A stretch of DNA of 64,000 bases, from assembly GCF_030068455.1 (NCBI RefSeq), contig NZ_JAQOSQ010000005.1, positions 124,001 through 188,000 on the forward strand, written 5' to 3'. The notes below the pieces were generated by a model. The model saw only the letters and a list, made by a program, of their open reading frames with translations. It was not told the DNA's origin and did not search any database. The position numbers were made by a program, and so were the translations under genes. How positions within the stretch are numbered: position 1 is the first letter of the stretch; each line of letters opens with the position of its first letter. Origin of the DNA: Roseofilum casamattae BLCC-M143. GTDB taxonomy: Bacteria; Cyanobacteriota; Cyanobacteriia; Cyanobacteriales; Desertifilaceae. Shown here piece after piece: positions 55,108 to 64,000 of this stretch.

Positions 55108-56928
55108 TTATTCCACATTGAGATAAAACGGCATTCGCGCGTACATTCCCAATGGATCGTTAAGCGTTCTTAACTCGGATAGCTCTCGTTGTAGTTTGGT
55201 AAATTCTTGGACTAACCAATCCGACGATTCTGTTGTTGCCTGGCCACCAAGTAATTGGTCGATTAACTGCTCTTCTAAACTACGAGTTTTCGGATATTCT
55301 TGCAATTGCCAATCTTCTTCTAATTCTGCTATTTCTGCTGCGTTGGCGATCGCCAACTCCAATCCACCGAGTTCGTCAACTAATTGCAACTCTAGAGCAT
55401 CTTCTCCCGACCATACCCGACCTTGAGCAATTTGGTTTACTCGCTCTATAGTTAAACTGCGAGCATCGGCTACTTTTTGCAGAAACTGTTGATAAAGGCG
55501 ATCGACATTTTGTTGATAGAGTTTCAGTTCGGCAGCCGATCGCGGCCGAGCGCTACTGCCGAGGTCGGCATATTCAGATGTTTTCACCACATCCCAGGTA
55601 ATCCCATTAGAGTTACCAATTTTTTGGACATTGGGCAAAATACCAAAAACGCCAATTGAACCAGTAATGGTATTCGGTTCGGCAATAATACGATCGCTAG
55701 CCGTGGCGATCCAATAGCCTCCCGAGGCCGCATAATTACCCATAGAAATTATGACGGGTTTTCCCGCCTCTTGAATTAACTCGAGTTCTCGGCGAATGAC
55801 TTCCGAAGCTGTGGCGCTTCCTCCCGGACTATTCACTCGAACGACAACAGCTTTGACCTCATCGTCGAAGCGAATCTCGCGCAGCAAACTGGCATAGCGA
55901 TCGCCGCCTATTTCATTTTCCCCTACTCGCCCTTGACCGTCTACGATTGTTCCTTCGGCATAAATGAGGGCAACTTTGCGATCGGAGGAACGGTTGATGG
56001 GAGCCTTGGTGGCGCTGGGAATCGCGGTATAGGTAGGAAAACTAATTTGGGTAAAGGTTTCTTCATCTGGCTCGTTGCCGCTCAACTCATTGAGATCGAC
56101 GAGCACTTCGTCATAGTATTTGACTTCATCGACTAATTCATTCTGTTTCGCCTCAGTTGCAAATAAAATTCCTTGACTGTTAGAAATCGACTGAATTTGC
56201 TGACTCGTAACGGCGCGATCGCTGCTGACTTGCTCGCGAAAATTGCTCCACACGCTATTCAGGAGTTCCTGAGTTTGTTGGCGGTTTTCCGTCGAGAGTT
56301 TGGTGGCAATAAAAGGTTCTATGGCTGACTTATATTTGCCGGCGCGAATGGCCTGAATTCCAATACCATATTTCTGAAAGGCTCCGCCTAAAAACATGAC
56401 TTCCGCACTGAATCCGTTTAGTTCTAGATTCCCCATCGGATGCAGGATAATGCGATCGGCGACGGAAGCAAGATAGTATTCTTTTTTACTCCAACTTAGA
56501 TCGTAGGCAACGATCGGCTTTCCTGACTCGCGAAACCGTTGCAGAGCCGATCGCATTTCGCGGAGATTGGCCCAACCGGTTCCGACAGAGCTATCGGTTC
56601 CTTGCAAATAGAGACCGGAAATGCGATCGTCGGCGATCGCCGCGTCAACCCCTTGCAAAAATTCCCGCAAGGTAATCGTGCGTTTGGTGGTTCCGGATAA
56701 GACTTCATTAATAGCAGTAGTGGTGGTGGAGGTGGGTTCGGTATCGTTAATACGCAATCCGAGATCTAAGACCAAAATCGAGCGATCCTCAACCTCGGGT
56801 GCGGTATCGTTGGAGGCCACAGCCGCTAATAAAGCAATAAATCCTCCAAGACCCAACGTCACTAATAAAGCGGTACCGAGCAATGTCCCTAGAGCGCTGG
56901 CAAAAGTATATTTGAGGAATTGACGCAT
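55108..56928 (-). CDS. sppA: Signal peptide peptidase SppA, long form
   Basis: 606 residues, the two-domain type. An N-terminal TM helix anchors it in the membrane. The catalytic lysine is in DLSWSKKEYYLASVAD (near 150) and the serine nucleophile is in VNSPGGSATASEV (near 375), matching the Lys-Ser dyad of the protein that degrades cleaved signal peptides. In cyanobacteria and chloroplasts, SppA also responds to light. It ends a minus-strand run with fni, pyrR, cbiB and the Rrf2 gene. Confidence 0.95.
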   Translation of the reverse strand: MRQFLKYTFASALGTLLGTALLVTLGLGGFIALLAAVASNDTAPEVEDRSILVLDLGLRINDTEPTSTTTTAINEVLSGTTKRTITLREFLQGVDAAIADDRISGLYLQGTDSSVGTGWANLREMRSALQRFRESGKPIVAYDLSWSKKEYYLASVADRIILHPMGNLELNGFSAEVMFLGGAFQKYGIGIQAIRAGKYKSAIEPFIATKLSTENRQQTQELLNSVWSNFREQVSSDRAVTSQQIQSISNSQGILFATEAKQNELVDEVKYYDEVLVDLNELSGNEPDEETFTQISFPTYTAIPSATKAPINRSSDRKVALIYAEGTIVDGQGRVGENEIGGDRYASLLREIRFDDEVKAVVVRVNSPGGSATASEVIRRELELIQEAGKPVIISMGNYAASGGYWIATASDRIIAEPNTITGSIGVFGILPNVQKIGNSNGITWDVVKTSEYADLGSSARPRSAAELKLYQQNVDRLYQQFLQKVADARSLTIERVNQIAQGRVWSGEDALELQLVDELGGLELAIANAAEIAELEEDWQLQEYPKTRSLEEQLIDQLLGGQATTESSDWLVQEFTKLQRELSELRTLNDPLGMYARMPFYLNVE

Positions 56929-57003
56929 GATTGAAGTCAGGAAGTGGGAAAGAGGGGAAAATTGGTGGCGAGTTTGCCGAATAGACGAGACTAATGCTGC
57001 TGA

Positions 57004-58047
57004 TTATCCCATTTTTTGTAAAGCTTGGCTGTGTTGCATCGAATGCAAGGTGGAATGGCCGGTACAAAAGAGAACGGTTTTTAGTTCGGCAATTAAGGCG
57101 TCTGCCAGTTCTGATAAGGCCTCTTCTCCGGTACTGGCAGCTTGTAGAAAAGGCCAGGCAAATCCGACGAGATCGGCTCCGAGGGCGATCGCTTTCGCGC
57201 CGTCGAGGCCGGTTCTTAAGCCTCCTGATGCAATTAAGGGAATGGTTGGATTCCACTGACGAATCTGCACGAGACACTCGGCTGTCGGAATTCCCCAATC
57301 CCGGAATGTGTTACCCAAACGGCGTTGTTTGGCGGTTTCGGCTCGTTCGCTTTCTACCTTGGCCCAAGATGTTCCCCCCGCACCGGCGACATCAATGGCA
57401 GCAACTCCAACGTCAAACAATTGTCGAGCGCATTGCACTGAAATGCCGTTACCGACTTCTTTCGCAATAATGGGAACGGAGAGCCGTTCGCAAATGCGAC
57501 CAATTTTGGGTAGAAGGCCTTTGAAATTGCGATCGCCCCGCGATTGAATACACTCTTGTAATGGATTGATGTGTAAAATTAGGGCATCGGCTTGCAATTC
57601 CTCAACCGCTTGCTGGCATTGTTCGATGCCGTAGTTATAGTTCAGTTGTACGGCTCCTAAATTAGCAAACAAAAGAATATCGGGAGCAACAGCACGTACG
57701 TTAAATGTATCGGCAACCTGAGGTCGTTCGATCGCCACCCGTTGCGAACCCACTCCCATGGCAAATCCATAGGTTTGCGCCAGTTGTGCCAAGCGGAAAT
57801 TAATCGTTTTCGCTCGGTCTGTACCGCCCGTCATTGATGAAATTAATAAAGGCGCTCTCAGGGATTTGCCCAGAAATGAGGCGCTCAAATCCAGCTCGTC
57901 ATAATCTAAATCGGGCAAACAATGGTGAGTAAATCGGTAATGCTCGAATCCGGAGGTCGTTTGGCGGAATTGGACATCATCTTCGAGACAAATGCGCAGG
58001 TGATCGGCTTTGCGAGTTTCGATTTCAGTCGTAACCATGATTGACAT
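57004..58047 (-). CDS. fni: Type 2 isopentenyl-diphosphate isomerase
   Basis: 347 residues, FMN/NADPH-type IPP isomerase (Fni), needed to balance IPP and DMAPP for carotenoids, phytol and quinones. Typical blocks: [14 protein letters not shown] at the N-terminus, [49 protein letters not shown]. Its ATG touches the TAA of pyrR, so the two are in one transcript. A second ATG nine bases downstream is possible. Confidence 0.95.
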   Translation of the reverse strand: MSIMVTTEIETRKADHLRICLEDDVQFRQTTSGFEHYRFTHHCLPDLDYDELDLSASFLGKSLRAPLLISSMTGGTDRAKTINFRLAQLAQTYGFAMGVGSQRVAIERPQVADTFNVRAVAPDILLFANLGAVQLNYNYGIEQCQQAVEELQADALILHINPLQECIQSRGDRNFKGLLPKIGRICERLSVPIIAKEVGNGISVQCARQLFDVGVAAIDVAGAGGTSWAKVESERAETAKQRRLGNTFRDWGIPTAECLVQIRQWNPTIPLIASGGLRTGLDGAKAIALGADLVGFAWPFLQAASTGEEALSELADALIAELKTVLFCTGHSTLHSMQHSQALQKMG

Positions 58048-58599
58048 TTATTCAGTGCGAGTAATTAACTCTACCGCATCTCGTCCATCGACTTCTTTGA
58101 GATAAACTTTAACTTGCTCTTCTCGGGAAGTGGGCAAGACTTTTCCGGTAAAGTCGGGGTGAATGGGCAACTCTCGGTGGCCTCTATCGACTAAAACCAC
58201 TAACCAAATTTCTGTCGGTCTGCCATAATCATTGATAGCATTGAGGGCAGCCCGAATGGTGCGTCCTTTGTAGATCACATCATCAACTAAAACAACGGTT
58301 TTTCCCGATAAATCTAGAGGCAATTTGGTTTTAGCAGGAGCTTTGGGGCCGATGCGATCGAGATCGTCGCGATAGAAGGTAACATCCAGAGCACCCACCG
58401 GCAATTCGGTTTTCTCGAGTAGGGCAATTTGTTCGGCAATTAAATACGCTAAGGGAACCCCTCGAGTATGAATTCCCAACAATACGAGGTTGGAGAGCCG
58501 GCCCGATTTCTCAATAATTTGGGAGGCAAGCCGAGTTAGGGTGCGGCGAATTTCATCCGCATCTAGGATTTCAATCGTTTTTGGGTTTGCGATCGCCAT
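58048..58599 (-). CDS. pyrR: Bifunctional PyrR
   Basis: 183 residues with the PRPP-binding motif [18 protein letters not shown] and the PyrR N-terminal [17 protein letters not shown]. PyrR binds pyr mRNA leaders and also has uracil phosphoribosyltransferase activity. In cyanobacteria it lacks the classical attenuator, so which function is used is uncertain. Its ATG overlaps the stop of cbiB by one base (TAATG). Confidence 0.93.
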   Translation of the reverse strand: MAIANPKTIEILDADEIRRTLTRLASQIIEKSGRLSNLVLLGIHTRGVPLAYLIAEQIALLEKTELPVGALDVTFYRDDLDRIGPKAPAKTKLPLDLSGKTVVLVDDVIYKGRTIRAALNAINDYGRPTEIWLVVLVDRGHRELPIHPDFTGKVLPTSREEQVKVYLKEVDGRDAVELITRTE

Positions 58600-59582
58600 T
58601 AGATTAGTCGGTAATTATTTACGATCCATCCTATCCCTATCCCCAGCCCCAACCAAACTAAAAAACACCATCGCGTCAGAGATAAGGCACGATGGATAGA
58701 CTCCAGGGTAATTGGATGAATGCGATCGCCTAAAAGAGGTTTCACTTTGACTATGCCACCATAAGTATTTTCCCCACCTAATTGAACGCCAAGAATCGCA
58801 GCATATACGCATTCGCTCCATCCAGAATTGGGACTCGGGTCAGCCGTTGCATCTCGTTGACACACCTGCCAAACCTGTCGGGGACGACCGGAGAATAAGG
58901 ATAGGGTAATTACGGTTAAGCGACAGGGAACCCAGGTCAGTAGATCTTCGAGTTTGGCACTAAACCAACCGATATATAAGTAGGGAAGTTCTCGATATCC
59001 GATGGTGGAATCTAAGGTACTCGCGGCTTTATAGGCAAACGCCACTGGAGCGCTGCCCAAACCCGGAATTAATGCCCCTAAAATGGCATAAAATAGGGGA
59101 GCACTGACCCCATCAATGGCATTCTCGGCAACTGTTTCTAAGACGGCTCGCAGAATTTCTACTTCATTGAGATCGGCCGTATCTCGACCTACATACTTGC
59201 TCAGGTTTTCGCGAGCCGTTTCTATCTCTCCCGCTTGTAGGGGGGTCAGTACATCAACAGCGGCATCGCGCAAGCTTTTGCCGGCAAAACAACTGGCTAA
59301 AAGAATGCTTTCGACTCCGATCCCGAGGATGGGATGGACTAGGCGAGCTATCGAGATGATTCTATTGCTAACTAAGGCACTGCCGCCTACGATCGTCAGA
59401 GCTAGAGCAATTCCTCCCAGTCGTTGCCCGAGAGGAGAGTTAGTGAATTTGAGAATAAGGCGAGTCCCCAGAGCGATCGCTTTTCCCATCAATTGAACCG
59501 GATGGGGCCAGCTCCACGGATCGCCAACGAGTGCATCTAGAATGGCGGCAATTCCTAGGACGATCGCGGACGGGAAGAACAC
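58599..59582 (-). CDS. cbiB: Adenosylcobinamide-phosphate synthase
   Basis: 327 residues with several membrane segments, matching CbiB/CobD, which attaches aminopropanol phosphate to cobyric acid in corrin synthesis. Family marks: [72 protein letters not shown] saw no cobalamin riboswitch; 14 bases upstream lies the Rrf2 gene. Confidence 0.94.
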   Translation of the reverse strand: MFFPSAIVLGIAAILDALVGDPWSWPHPVQLMGKAIALGTRLILKFTNSPLGQRLGGIALALTIVGGSALVSNRIISIARLVHPILGIGVESILLASCFAGKSLRDAAVDVLTPLQAGEIETARENLSKYVGRDTADLNEVEILRAVLETVAENAIDGVSAPLFYAILGALIPGLGSAPVAFAYKAASTLDSTIGYRELPYLYIGWFSAKLEDLLTWVPCRLTVITLSLFSGRPRQVWQVCQRDATADPSPNSGWSECVYAAILGVQLGGENTYGGIVKVKPLLGDRIHPITLESIHRALSLTRWCFLVWLGLGIGIGWIVNNYRLI

Positions 59583-59596
59583 GACAAGTAAGGGGG

Positions 59597-60040
59597 CTAA
59601 ACAACAAAATTACTCGACTCTCCTTGGCTCGCTTGCCAACTGCGAGCATCGAAGTAGAGGTCTTCTAGGGAGATAGTATACAAGGATTGTTTGAGTTTGC
59701 GATACAGTTGTTTCCATAACGCGTGGGTTACCCAGTCTTCAACGCGATCGCTATTGGGGGCGAGACCGGCTAAAGGAGGGAGAGTTTCGCCGACAGCTTC
59801 GAGGATTTGTCCGAGAGAAATCCGAGCCGGTTGATGAGCTAAACCATAGCCTCCTCTAGCGCCTCGAACTGAATAAACCAGGCCGGCCGCTCGCAGTTGG
59901 ATCAGCAGTTTTTCTAAGTAAGGAGCGGGCAGATCTTGGCGAGTGGCGATGTCGCGCACTGAAGACGGCCCCCAACCGGGTTGCAGGCTTAAATCTAAGA
60001 GGGCCTTAACACTATAATGACCGCGAGTTGTCAGCTTCAT
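59597..60040 (-). CDS. Rrf2-family regulator without cysteines
   Basis: 147 residues, with the winged-helix start MKLTTRGHYSVKALLDLSLQ and recognition helix near APYLEKLLIQLRAAGLVYSVRGARGGYGLA, typical of Rrf2. Iron-sulfur members use three cysteines near residue 90-110; none is present in the protein, so an Fe-S switch is excluded. Signal and targets are unknown; it may control the operon it heads. Confidence 0.88.
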   Translation of the reverse strand: MKLTTRGHYSVKALLDLSLQPGWGPSSVRDIATRQDLPAPYLEKLLIQLRAAGLVYSVRGARGGYGLAHQPARISLGQILEAVGETLPPLAGLAPNSDRVEDWVTHALWKQLYRKLKQSLYTISLEDLYFDARSWQASQGESSNFVV

Positions 60041-60211
60041 CTCGGGAATATCTACTGAGATTGATTCAGTCCTGTGGCGAGTCTATCTTGAGGGCAATCC
60101 TTGCCGCCTTGAAGGACAATTATCCGACCGATCGTCGCCATCGATCTGTTTTTATTTTGCCATGGCTTAAGTTTTTGGTAAGCTGTTGTAATATATTGTT
60201 ACTGGCTGGTG

Positions 60212-60232
60212 AAAAAAAATCCTTTTTTTTTT
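60212..60232 (+). other. A8/T10 tracts upstream of cyAbrB
   Basis: Eight A (60212-60219), TCC, and ten T (60223-60232) form a short symmetrical tract 55 bases before the cyAbrB start. It can be a bent-DNA regulatory element or a small intrinsic hairpin. Confidence 0.4.
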
Positions 60233-60286
60233 CGGCAAGTATCAGTTAAACTGAAAATAGTTCTAAGGTTAGTCAATTTCTAAGCA

Positions 60287-60673
60287 ATGAGTAAAAAAGA
60301 AAAAACTAAGGCGCTAGTGGGTGAAGAGCTTGTCAAGAAGGTGAAAGAGCTAGACCACCTCAGCAAAGAAGAGAAAGCGAGAGAGTGCGGTTACTATACC
60401 ACTACAAAAAGTGGGGTAGAGCGCGTGAATATGATGAAGTTCCTCAATGCATTGATCGATGCCGAAGGAATTGAGTTGGATGGCAAAAATTCATCCAATG
60501 GACGCGGCGGACGAAGTGCGAGCTATCGCATTAGCGTGCAATCGAATCATAATTTACTCATTGGCGCCGCTTACACCAGACAGATGGGACTGAAAAAAGG
60601 CGATGAGTTTGAGATTACTCTCGGACGCAAACACATTCATCTGAAACAAGTTGAATCGGAAACAGAAGAGTAA
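60287..60673 (+). CDS. cyAbrB-family transcription regulator
   Basis: 128 residues. The C-terminal half has the cyanobacterial AbrB-type DNA-binding domain (SYRISVQSNHNLLIGAAYT; MGLKKGDEFEITLGRKHIHL). In this group the AbrB domain is C-terminal, opposite to Bacillus AbrB. Known paralogues control carbon and nitrogen metabolism, hydrogenase and cell differentiation. Which paralogue this is cannot be settled. A possible hairpin follows the gene at 60738-60799. Confidence 0.92.
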   Translation: MSKKEKTKALVGEELVKKVKELDHLSKEEKARECGYYTTTKSGVERVNMMKFLNALIDAEGIELDGKNSSNGRGGRSASYRISVQSNHNLLIGAAYTRQMGLKKGDEFEITLGRKHIHLKQVESETEE

Positions 60674-60737
60674 ATCGGGCGATCGCAAACCGGACGAGAT
60701 CGAATGCAACCGTCGATCGCAAGTCAAATGAAAGCGA

Positions 60738-60799
60738 TTTAGGGGAGATTGGGCAAAGAGCGCGCGGTACGTCTCAGGCGAACCCGATTTCTCCCTAAA
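60738..60799 (+). terminator. Imperfect hairpin downstream of cyAbrB
   Basis: TTTAGGGGAG-ATTGGG (60738-60753) pairs with CCCGATTTCTCCCTAAA (60783-60799) with bulges, loop about 30 bases. There is no T-run; a terminator or structured RNA end is possible. Confidence 0.35.
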
Positions 60800-60839
60800 C
60801 CTGGGGTAAAATGAAAGTGGTTTTGAACGCATCAACCCA

Positions 60840-61235
60840 ATGAATGCAGATTTTTTTAAATTTGAGAACCACTCCAATACTTGTCCGGCATGTCACCGAG
60901 TTCAAAGCTTACCCCTGGAACCCGAACCCTCTAAACGCGGACTTTATCGTTGCCCCTATTGCCATCAACGGTTGGTCGTCAGCCATAGCGGCCATTACGT
61001 GCGCGACCCCTTTCGATTCCGACCTTTGAAGTCGAGTCAACTGCTGCGCCGCCAAAGTCATCCCCTTGCCAGAGCCTGCCGAGACCTAACAACAGCTAAA
61101 GCTCCTTCTTGGGTCACATTAATGGCAAGTATTGCCCTTCTGAGCTTTGCCCTGGCGGCGGCAGAACGGTTGAAACTATTGGATCGTCCCATTCCGGAAT
61201 GGATAGAGAATAAAACTCAGCTTATGGGTCTCTAG
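60840..61235 (+). CDS. Small zinc-ribbon protein
   Basis: 131 residues. CPACHR (about residue 19) and CPYCHQR (about 41) form a two-CxxC zinc ribbon at the N-terminus; a hydrophobic helix (about 98-113, VTLMASIALLSFALAAAERL) near the C-terminus suggests membrane attachment. Function unknown. Its last 14 bases overlap the end of the convergent glycosyltransferase gene. Confidence 0.72.
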   Translation: MNADFFKFENHSNTCPACHRVQSLPLEPEPSKRGLYRCPYCHQRLVVSHSGHYVRDPFRFRPLKSSQLLRRQSHPLARACRDLTTAKAPSWVTLMASIALLSFALAAAERLKLLDRPIPEWIENKTQLMGL

Positions 61236-62862
61236 ATTTCGTCACTAATGTCCATCCAGCAGCCGTTCCGAGAAGCTCCATGCGATCGCCATGGAGTGAC
61301 TCAAAACTTTCCAATCCCGACCGATCGAGGAGCAAATAGGGTTGCGGATATTGCAACCAAGCTTGCTCGATTTGTTCCGGGGTTGACGGAATCAAGCGGC
61401 GATCGCTATAAAAGTCGAGAGATGGACGACCGTGGGGATAGTTGCTGAGGATGGGTTGCCCCGTGGGAGTATTAGCAGTCAGTAATTGGGCGACGGGTTT
61501 CACTGGAAATCCTTCGTTCAATTCCCAAACCCATTGCCCGGAAGACATTAATAAAACGAGAGAAAGATAGCAACCCCAACCTAAAATGCTAATAAACTGA
61601 GGGTTGGCTCGCTGAAATAAGAGGCTGGTGAGAGTCAAAGTTAGAGCAAAACAGAGACCAGTCAAGCCAATAATTGTACTCGATACCCCATCGGAAAAAA
61701 CTAGATAACTCAATCCTCCCCAAGCCAACCCCGAGAGTCCCCAAAAGCCCCATTTCCAGACTCGTTTGAGGGTGGAATCCAGTGGAGGACTGCCTTGAGT
61801 ACAATAACTCCAGACCTCTGCCAGTTGCGCGCCTCCTGCTAGAGCCAGAGCGGGATAGAGAGGCAGAACGTACCACGGAAGTTTAGTTCCCATGACGGAA
61901 ATGGCCGTGAAATAAATCCCCGACCACACTAAGACTAATTTACCCCAACTCAGACGGCGATCGCGCCACGCTAATCTAAAACCCGGAAGAATGACTAGCA
62001 GCCAGGGCCAGGATAATTTAACCACTTCGAGAAGATAATACCAAGGAGGGCCGGAGCGGTTTTCTACCGACTGCCAAATGCGACTAAAAGACTGATCGAC
62101 AACGCCAGTTTCGAGGAACTGAGGACCGTAATGCCAGAGTTGCAACCCATACCAAAGGCTAACCGGAATCGAGCCGACCAGCAGGCCGAGCCATAAGTAA
62201 CCGGACTTGAGCAAGCGCGGCGTATCGATGGCGAGAAAGACGAGAATAATCGCTCCTAATAATAGGGCTAAAATACTTTTGGTTAAGGCAATTAATCCCA
62301 AACTGCAGCCAACACCAAAACTATAAGAGATAGTGCGCCGGCCGTTCCCCGCTAAGGCGATCGCCAATAAGAAAAAACAGAGAACCGGCCCGTCTAACAT
62401 GGCTAACCGTCCGTGACGGACAACGGGCAATAATGTTAAATAAATTAAAGTAGAGAAAATTGCGGGCAATCGCAGTCCAAACGCTTCTAAGCCGACGCGA
62501 TACATAAGAGGAACTGAGGTTGCACTTAACAAGGCAGGAGGCAAGCGAGTCATCCATTCACTCACCCCATAAAACTGATAGCCTAGAGCGATGAACCAAT
62601 GGATTAAAGGCGGTTTATTCCAATACGGTGCTCCGGATAGAGTCGGAAAAATCCAACCCTCCCAAGATTCGGAACGACTGATATTACGGGCGACTTGGGC
62701 AATGGTTCCTTCATCCCAATCCCGCATTGGAGAATCGCCTAAGTGAATGGTAAAGAGGAACAATGCAGCGGCAAAAAAGGCCAAAACCCAGAAGCGATCG
62801 ATGGGATGAGGAACGGGCAGAGCGGAGTTAGGCGATCGCATCGGGAAAAAATTGCGGTACAT
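61222..62862 (-). CDS. GT39-type glycosyltransferase (ArnT/PMT-like)
   Basis: 546 residues, about a dozen TM helices. The acidic motif of GT-C enzymes is in MRDWDEGTIAQVARN, followed by SGAPYWNKPPLIHWF, both typical of dolichyl-phosphate-mannose/ArnT-like transferases. Such enzymes transfer a sugar from a polyprenyl phosphate donor to a protein or lipid in the outer leaflet. The C-terminal soluble part (from about 475) is short. Acceptor unknown. Confidence 0.88.
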   Translation of the reverse strand: MYRNFFPMRSPNSALPVPHPIDRFWVLAFFAAALFLFTIHLGDSPMRDWDEGTIAQVARNISRSESWEGWIFPTLSGAPYWNKPPLIHWFIALGYQFYGVSEWMTRLPPALLSATSVPLMYRVGLEAFGLRLPAIFSTLIYLTLLPVVRHGRLAMLDGPVLCFFLLAIALAGNGRRTISYSFGVGCSLGLIALTKSILALLLGAIILVFLAIDTPRLLKSGYLWLGLLVGSIPVSLWYGLQLWHYGPQFLETGVVDQSFSRIWQSVENRSGPPWYYLLEVVKLSWPWLLVILPGFRLAWRDRRLSWGKLVLVWSGIYFTAISVMGTKLPWYVLPLYPALALAGGAQLAEVWSYCTQGSPPLDSTLKRVWKWGFWGLSGLAWGGLSYLVFSDGVSSTIIGLTGLCFALTLTLTSLLFQRANPQFISILGWGCYLSLVLLMSSGQWVWELNEGFPVKPVAQLLTANTPTGQPILSNYPHGRPSLDFYSDRRLIPSTPEQIEQAWLQYPQPYLLLDRSGLESFESLHGDRMELLGTAAGWTLVTKSRDP

Positions 62863-62993
62863 CGAGCCAATAAGAACGAGAGTGTAGGGGAGATTAAATT
62901 AATCTGAGGTTAAGTTGCCCATAATTTTTAGTATTCTACGATAGATTTGCTAGTTTCCCGATAAAATTTAAGCGAGTGTATAGAGTGAATCTA

Positions 62994-64000
62994 ATGTATC
63001 AATGGCAAACGCTTAAATCCTGGGTCAGAAATCTGGTCGGTACCAGCCTGGTTTCAACTCTGAGTTTATTCATCTCGGCTGAGGTTGGCTCGGCATTGAG
63101 TCTCAAACCAATCGGAACCTATACAACCGGTATCTTTGATGAGAGTGCTGCCGAGATTATCGCTTACGATCCGGGAACTCGTCGCTTATTTGTCACCAAT
63201 GGTGCTAAAAATCAGTTAGATATTCTCGATATTACCGATCCCACTCAGCCGAGGTTGCGCGCTGCGATCGATCTGAATCCCTATGGCGGTGGAGTGAATA
63301 GCGTGGCGGTATCGAATGGGAAAGTCGCTATTGCTATCGAAGCTAAGGTGAAACAAGACCCCGGAACTATTTTATTTTTGGATAGTAATGGTCGGCGTTT
63401 GAACTCGGTCAAGGTTGGCGCTCTACCGGATATGGTAACTTTTACTCCGGATGGAGAGAAACTTCTGGTTGCTAATGAAGGAGAACCGAATAGCTACGAT
63501 CGAGCGGATTCAGTCGATCCAGAAGGCTCGGTAAGTATTATCGATCTGAGAACCGGTCGGGTAACAACGGCCGAGTTTGATGGGGTTCCGATGGAAGGAC
63601 ACGTACGGATTTTCGGGCCGAATGCTTCCGTGGCGCAAGATTTGGAACCGGAATATATTACGGTATCGGCGGATTCGCGCACGGCTTGGGTTACGCTGCA
63701 AGAGAATAATGCGATCGCCATTCTCGATATTACGACCGGTCGCTTCCAGAAAGTGGTCGGACTCGGTTACAAAAATCATAGCTTGCCCAGAAATGGTTTG
63801 GATGCCAGCGATAAGGATAATACGATTAATATTGCCAACTGGCCGGTGTTTGGCATGTATCAACCGGACTCCATTGCCAGCTACGATGTTAACGGAAAAA
63901 CCTATTTAGTTACGGCTAATGAAGGAGACAGTCGCGAGTACGATGGGTTTGTGGAAGAAGAGCGAGTCAAAGACCTCGATCCGACGGCATTTCCGGCAGC
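62994..64000 (+). CDS. Choice-of-anchor I-type secreted protein, 3' cut by window
   Basis: The frame opens at ATG 62994 and runs off the window end after 335 codons. An N-terminal export signal (LVGTSLVSTLSLFISAEVGSA) is followed by a beta-propeller-like region (IIAYDPGTRRLFVTNGA; LDILDITDPTQPR; FTPDGEKLLVANEGEPNSY), which matches the choice-of-anchor I family seen in cyanobacterial secreted proteins. The rest and any anchor lie outside the window. Confidence 0.85.
   Translation, partial: MYQWQTLKSWVRNLVGTSLVSTLSLFISAEVGSALSLKPIGTYTTGIFDESAAEIIAYDPGTRRLFVTNGAKNQLDILDITDPTQPRLRAAIDLNPYGGGVNSVAVSNGKVAIAIEAKVKQDPGTILFLDSNGRRLNSVKVGALPDMVTFTPDGEKLLVANEGEPNSYDRADSVDPEGSVSIIDLRTGRVTTAEFDGVPMEGHVRIFGPNASVAQDLEPEYITVSADSRTAWVTLQENNAIAILDITTGRFQKVVGLGYKNHSLPRNGLDASDKDNTINIANWPVFGMYQPDSIASYDVNGKTYLVTANEGDSREYDGFVEEERVKDLDPTAFPA

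Noticed and set aside
56994-57470. Plus-strand frame opposite fni
   Set aside because: Basic, arginine-rich composition typical of an antisense frame; fni is certain.
58599-60286. Cobalamin riboswitch for cbiB
   Set aside because: No B12-box-like sequence found in the gap upstream of the operon.

Overview
The window comes from a cyanobacterium. The octamer GCGATCGC (HIP1) and its derivatives occur throughout both strands, and several genes belong to families typical of cyanobacteria: a Ycf46-type AAA protein, a cyAbrB regulator, a PedR-like mini LuxR regulator, a DUF3685-type protein and a type 2 IPP isomerase. I cannot name the genus from sequence alone. Genes are short-spaced, there are no rRNA genes and no CRISPR array, and one tRNA gene (Leu, CAG) is present.

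Layout. 0-8.7 kb: a minus-strand Ycf46-like ATPase, a ribbon-helix-helix protein, then a compact four-gene signalling operon (sugar-binding lipoprotein, hybrid histidine kinase, adenylate cyclase, CheY-like regulator). 8.8-13.6 kb: a GH57-type glycoside hydrolase divergent from a Gfo/Idh/MocA oxidoreductase, an AEC transporter and a GNAT acetyltransferase. 13.7-18.3 kb: a translationally coupled pair of a NACHT-like P-loop ATPase with pentapeptide repeats and a NurA-family nuclease with an extra cysteine cluster. 18.6-24.3 kb: a membrane-anchored helical-repeat protein with a VYQEP tail, a DUF3685-like protein, a TIGR03032-type protein and a MntA/HepT toxin-antitoxin pair. 24.3-34.7 kb: two tandem giant secreted proteins built of beta-helix, Calx-beta and RTX modules. 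35-45.7 kb: mostly housekeeping genes (hisS, a fructokinase-like kinase, hslO, an M23 peptidase, a MacB-like permease, tRNA-Leu) and the paralogue of the 18.6 kb helical-repeat protein.

45.8-55 kb is the accessory part: a PD-(D/E)XK-ParA fusion overlapping a ParB-like/SAP protein, an Rpn-like protein, a nucleotidyltransferase-like protein, an Afp15-like AAA ATPase followed by an AT-rich lone PD-(D/E)XK nuclease, a small toxin-antitoxin islet with a 185-bp duplication, and a decayed transposase. 55-60 kb is a minus-strand run sppA - fni - pyrR - cbiB - Rrf2 regulator. 60-64 kb holds cyAbrB, a small zinc-ribbon protein, a GT39 glycosyltransferase and the 5' part of a secreted beta-propeller-like protein cut by the window end.

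The best candidates for undescribed systems are the nuclease-ParA/ParB-like pair (45870-47908), the NACHT-pentapeptide/NurA pair (13744-18335) and the AAA ATPase plus lone nuclease (49969-53528). All three are inferences from domain content and gene coupling; none is shown to be functional by sequence alone.
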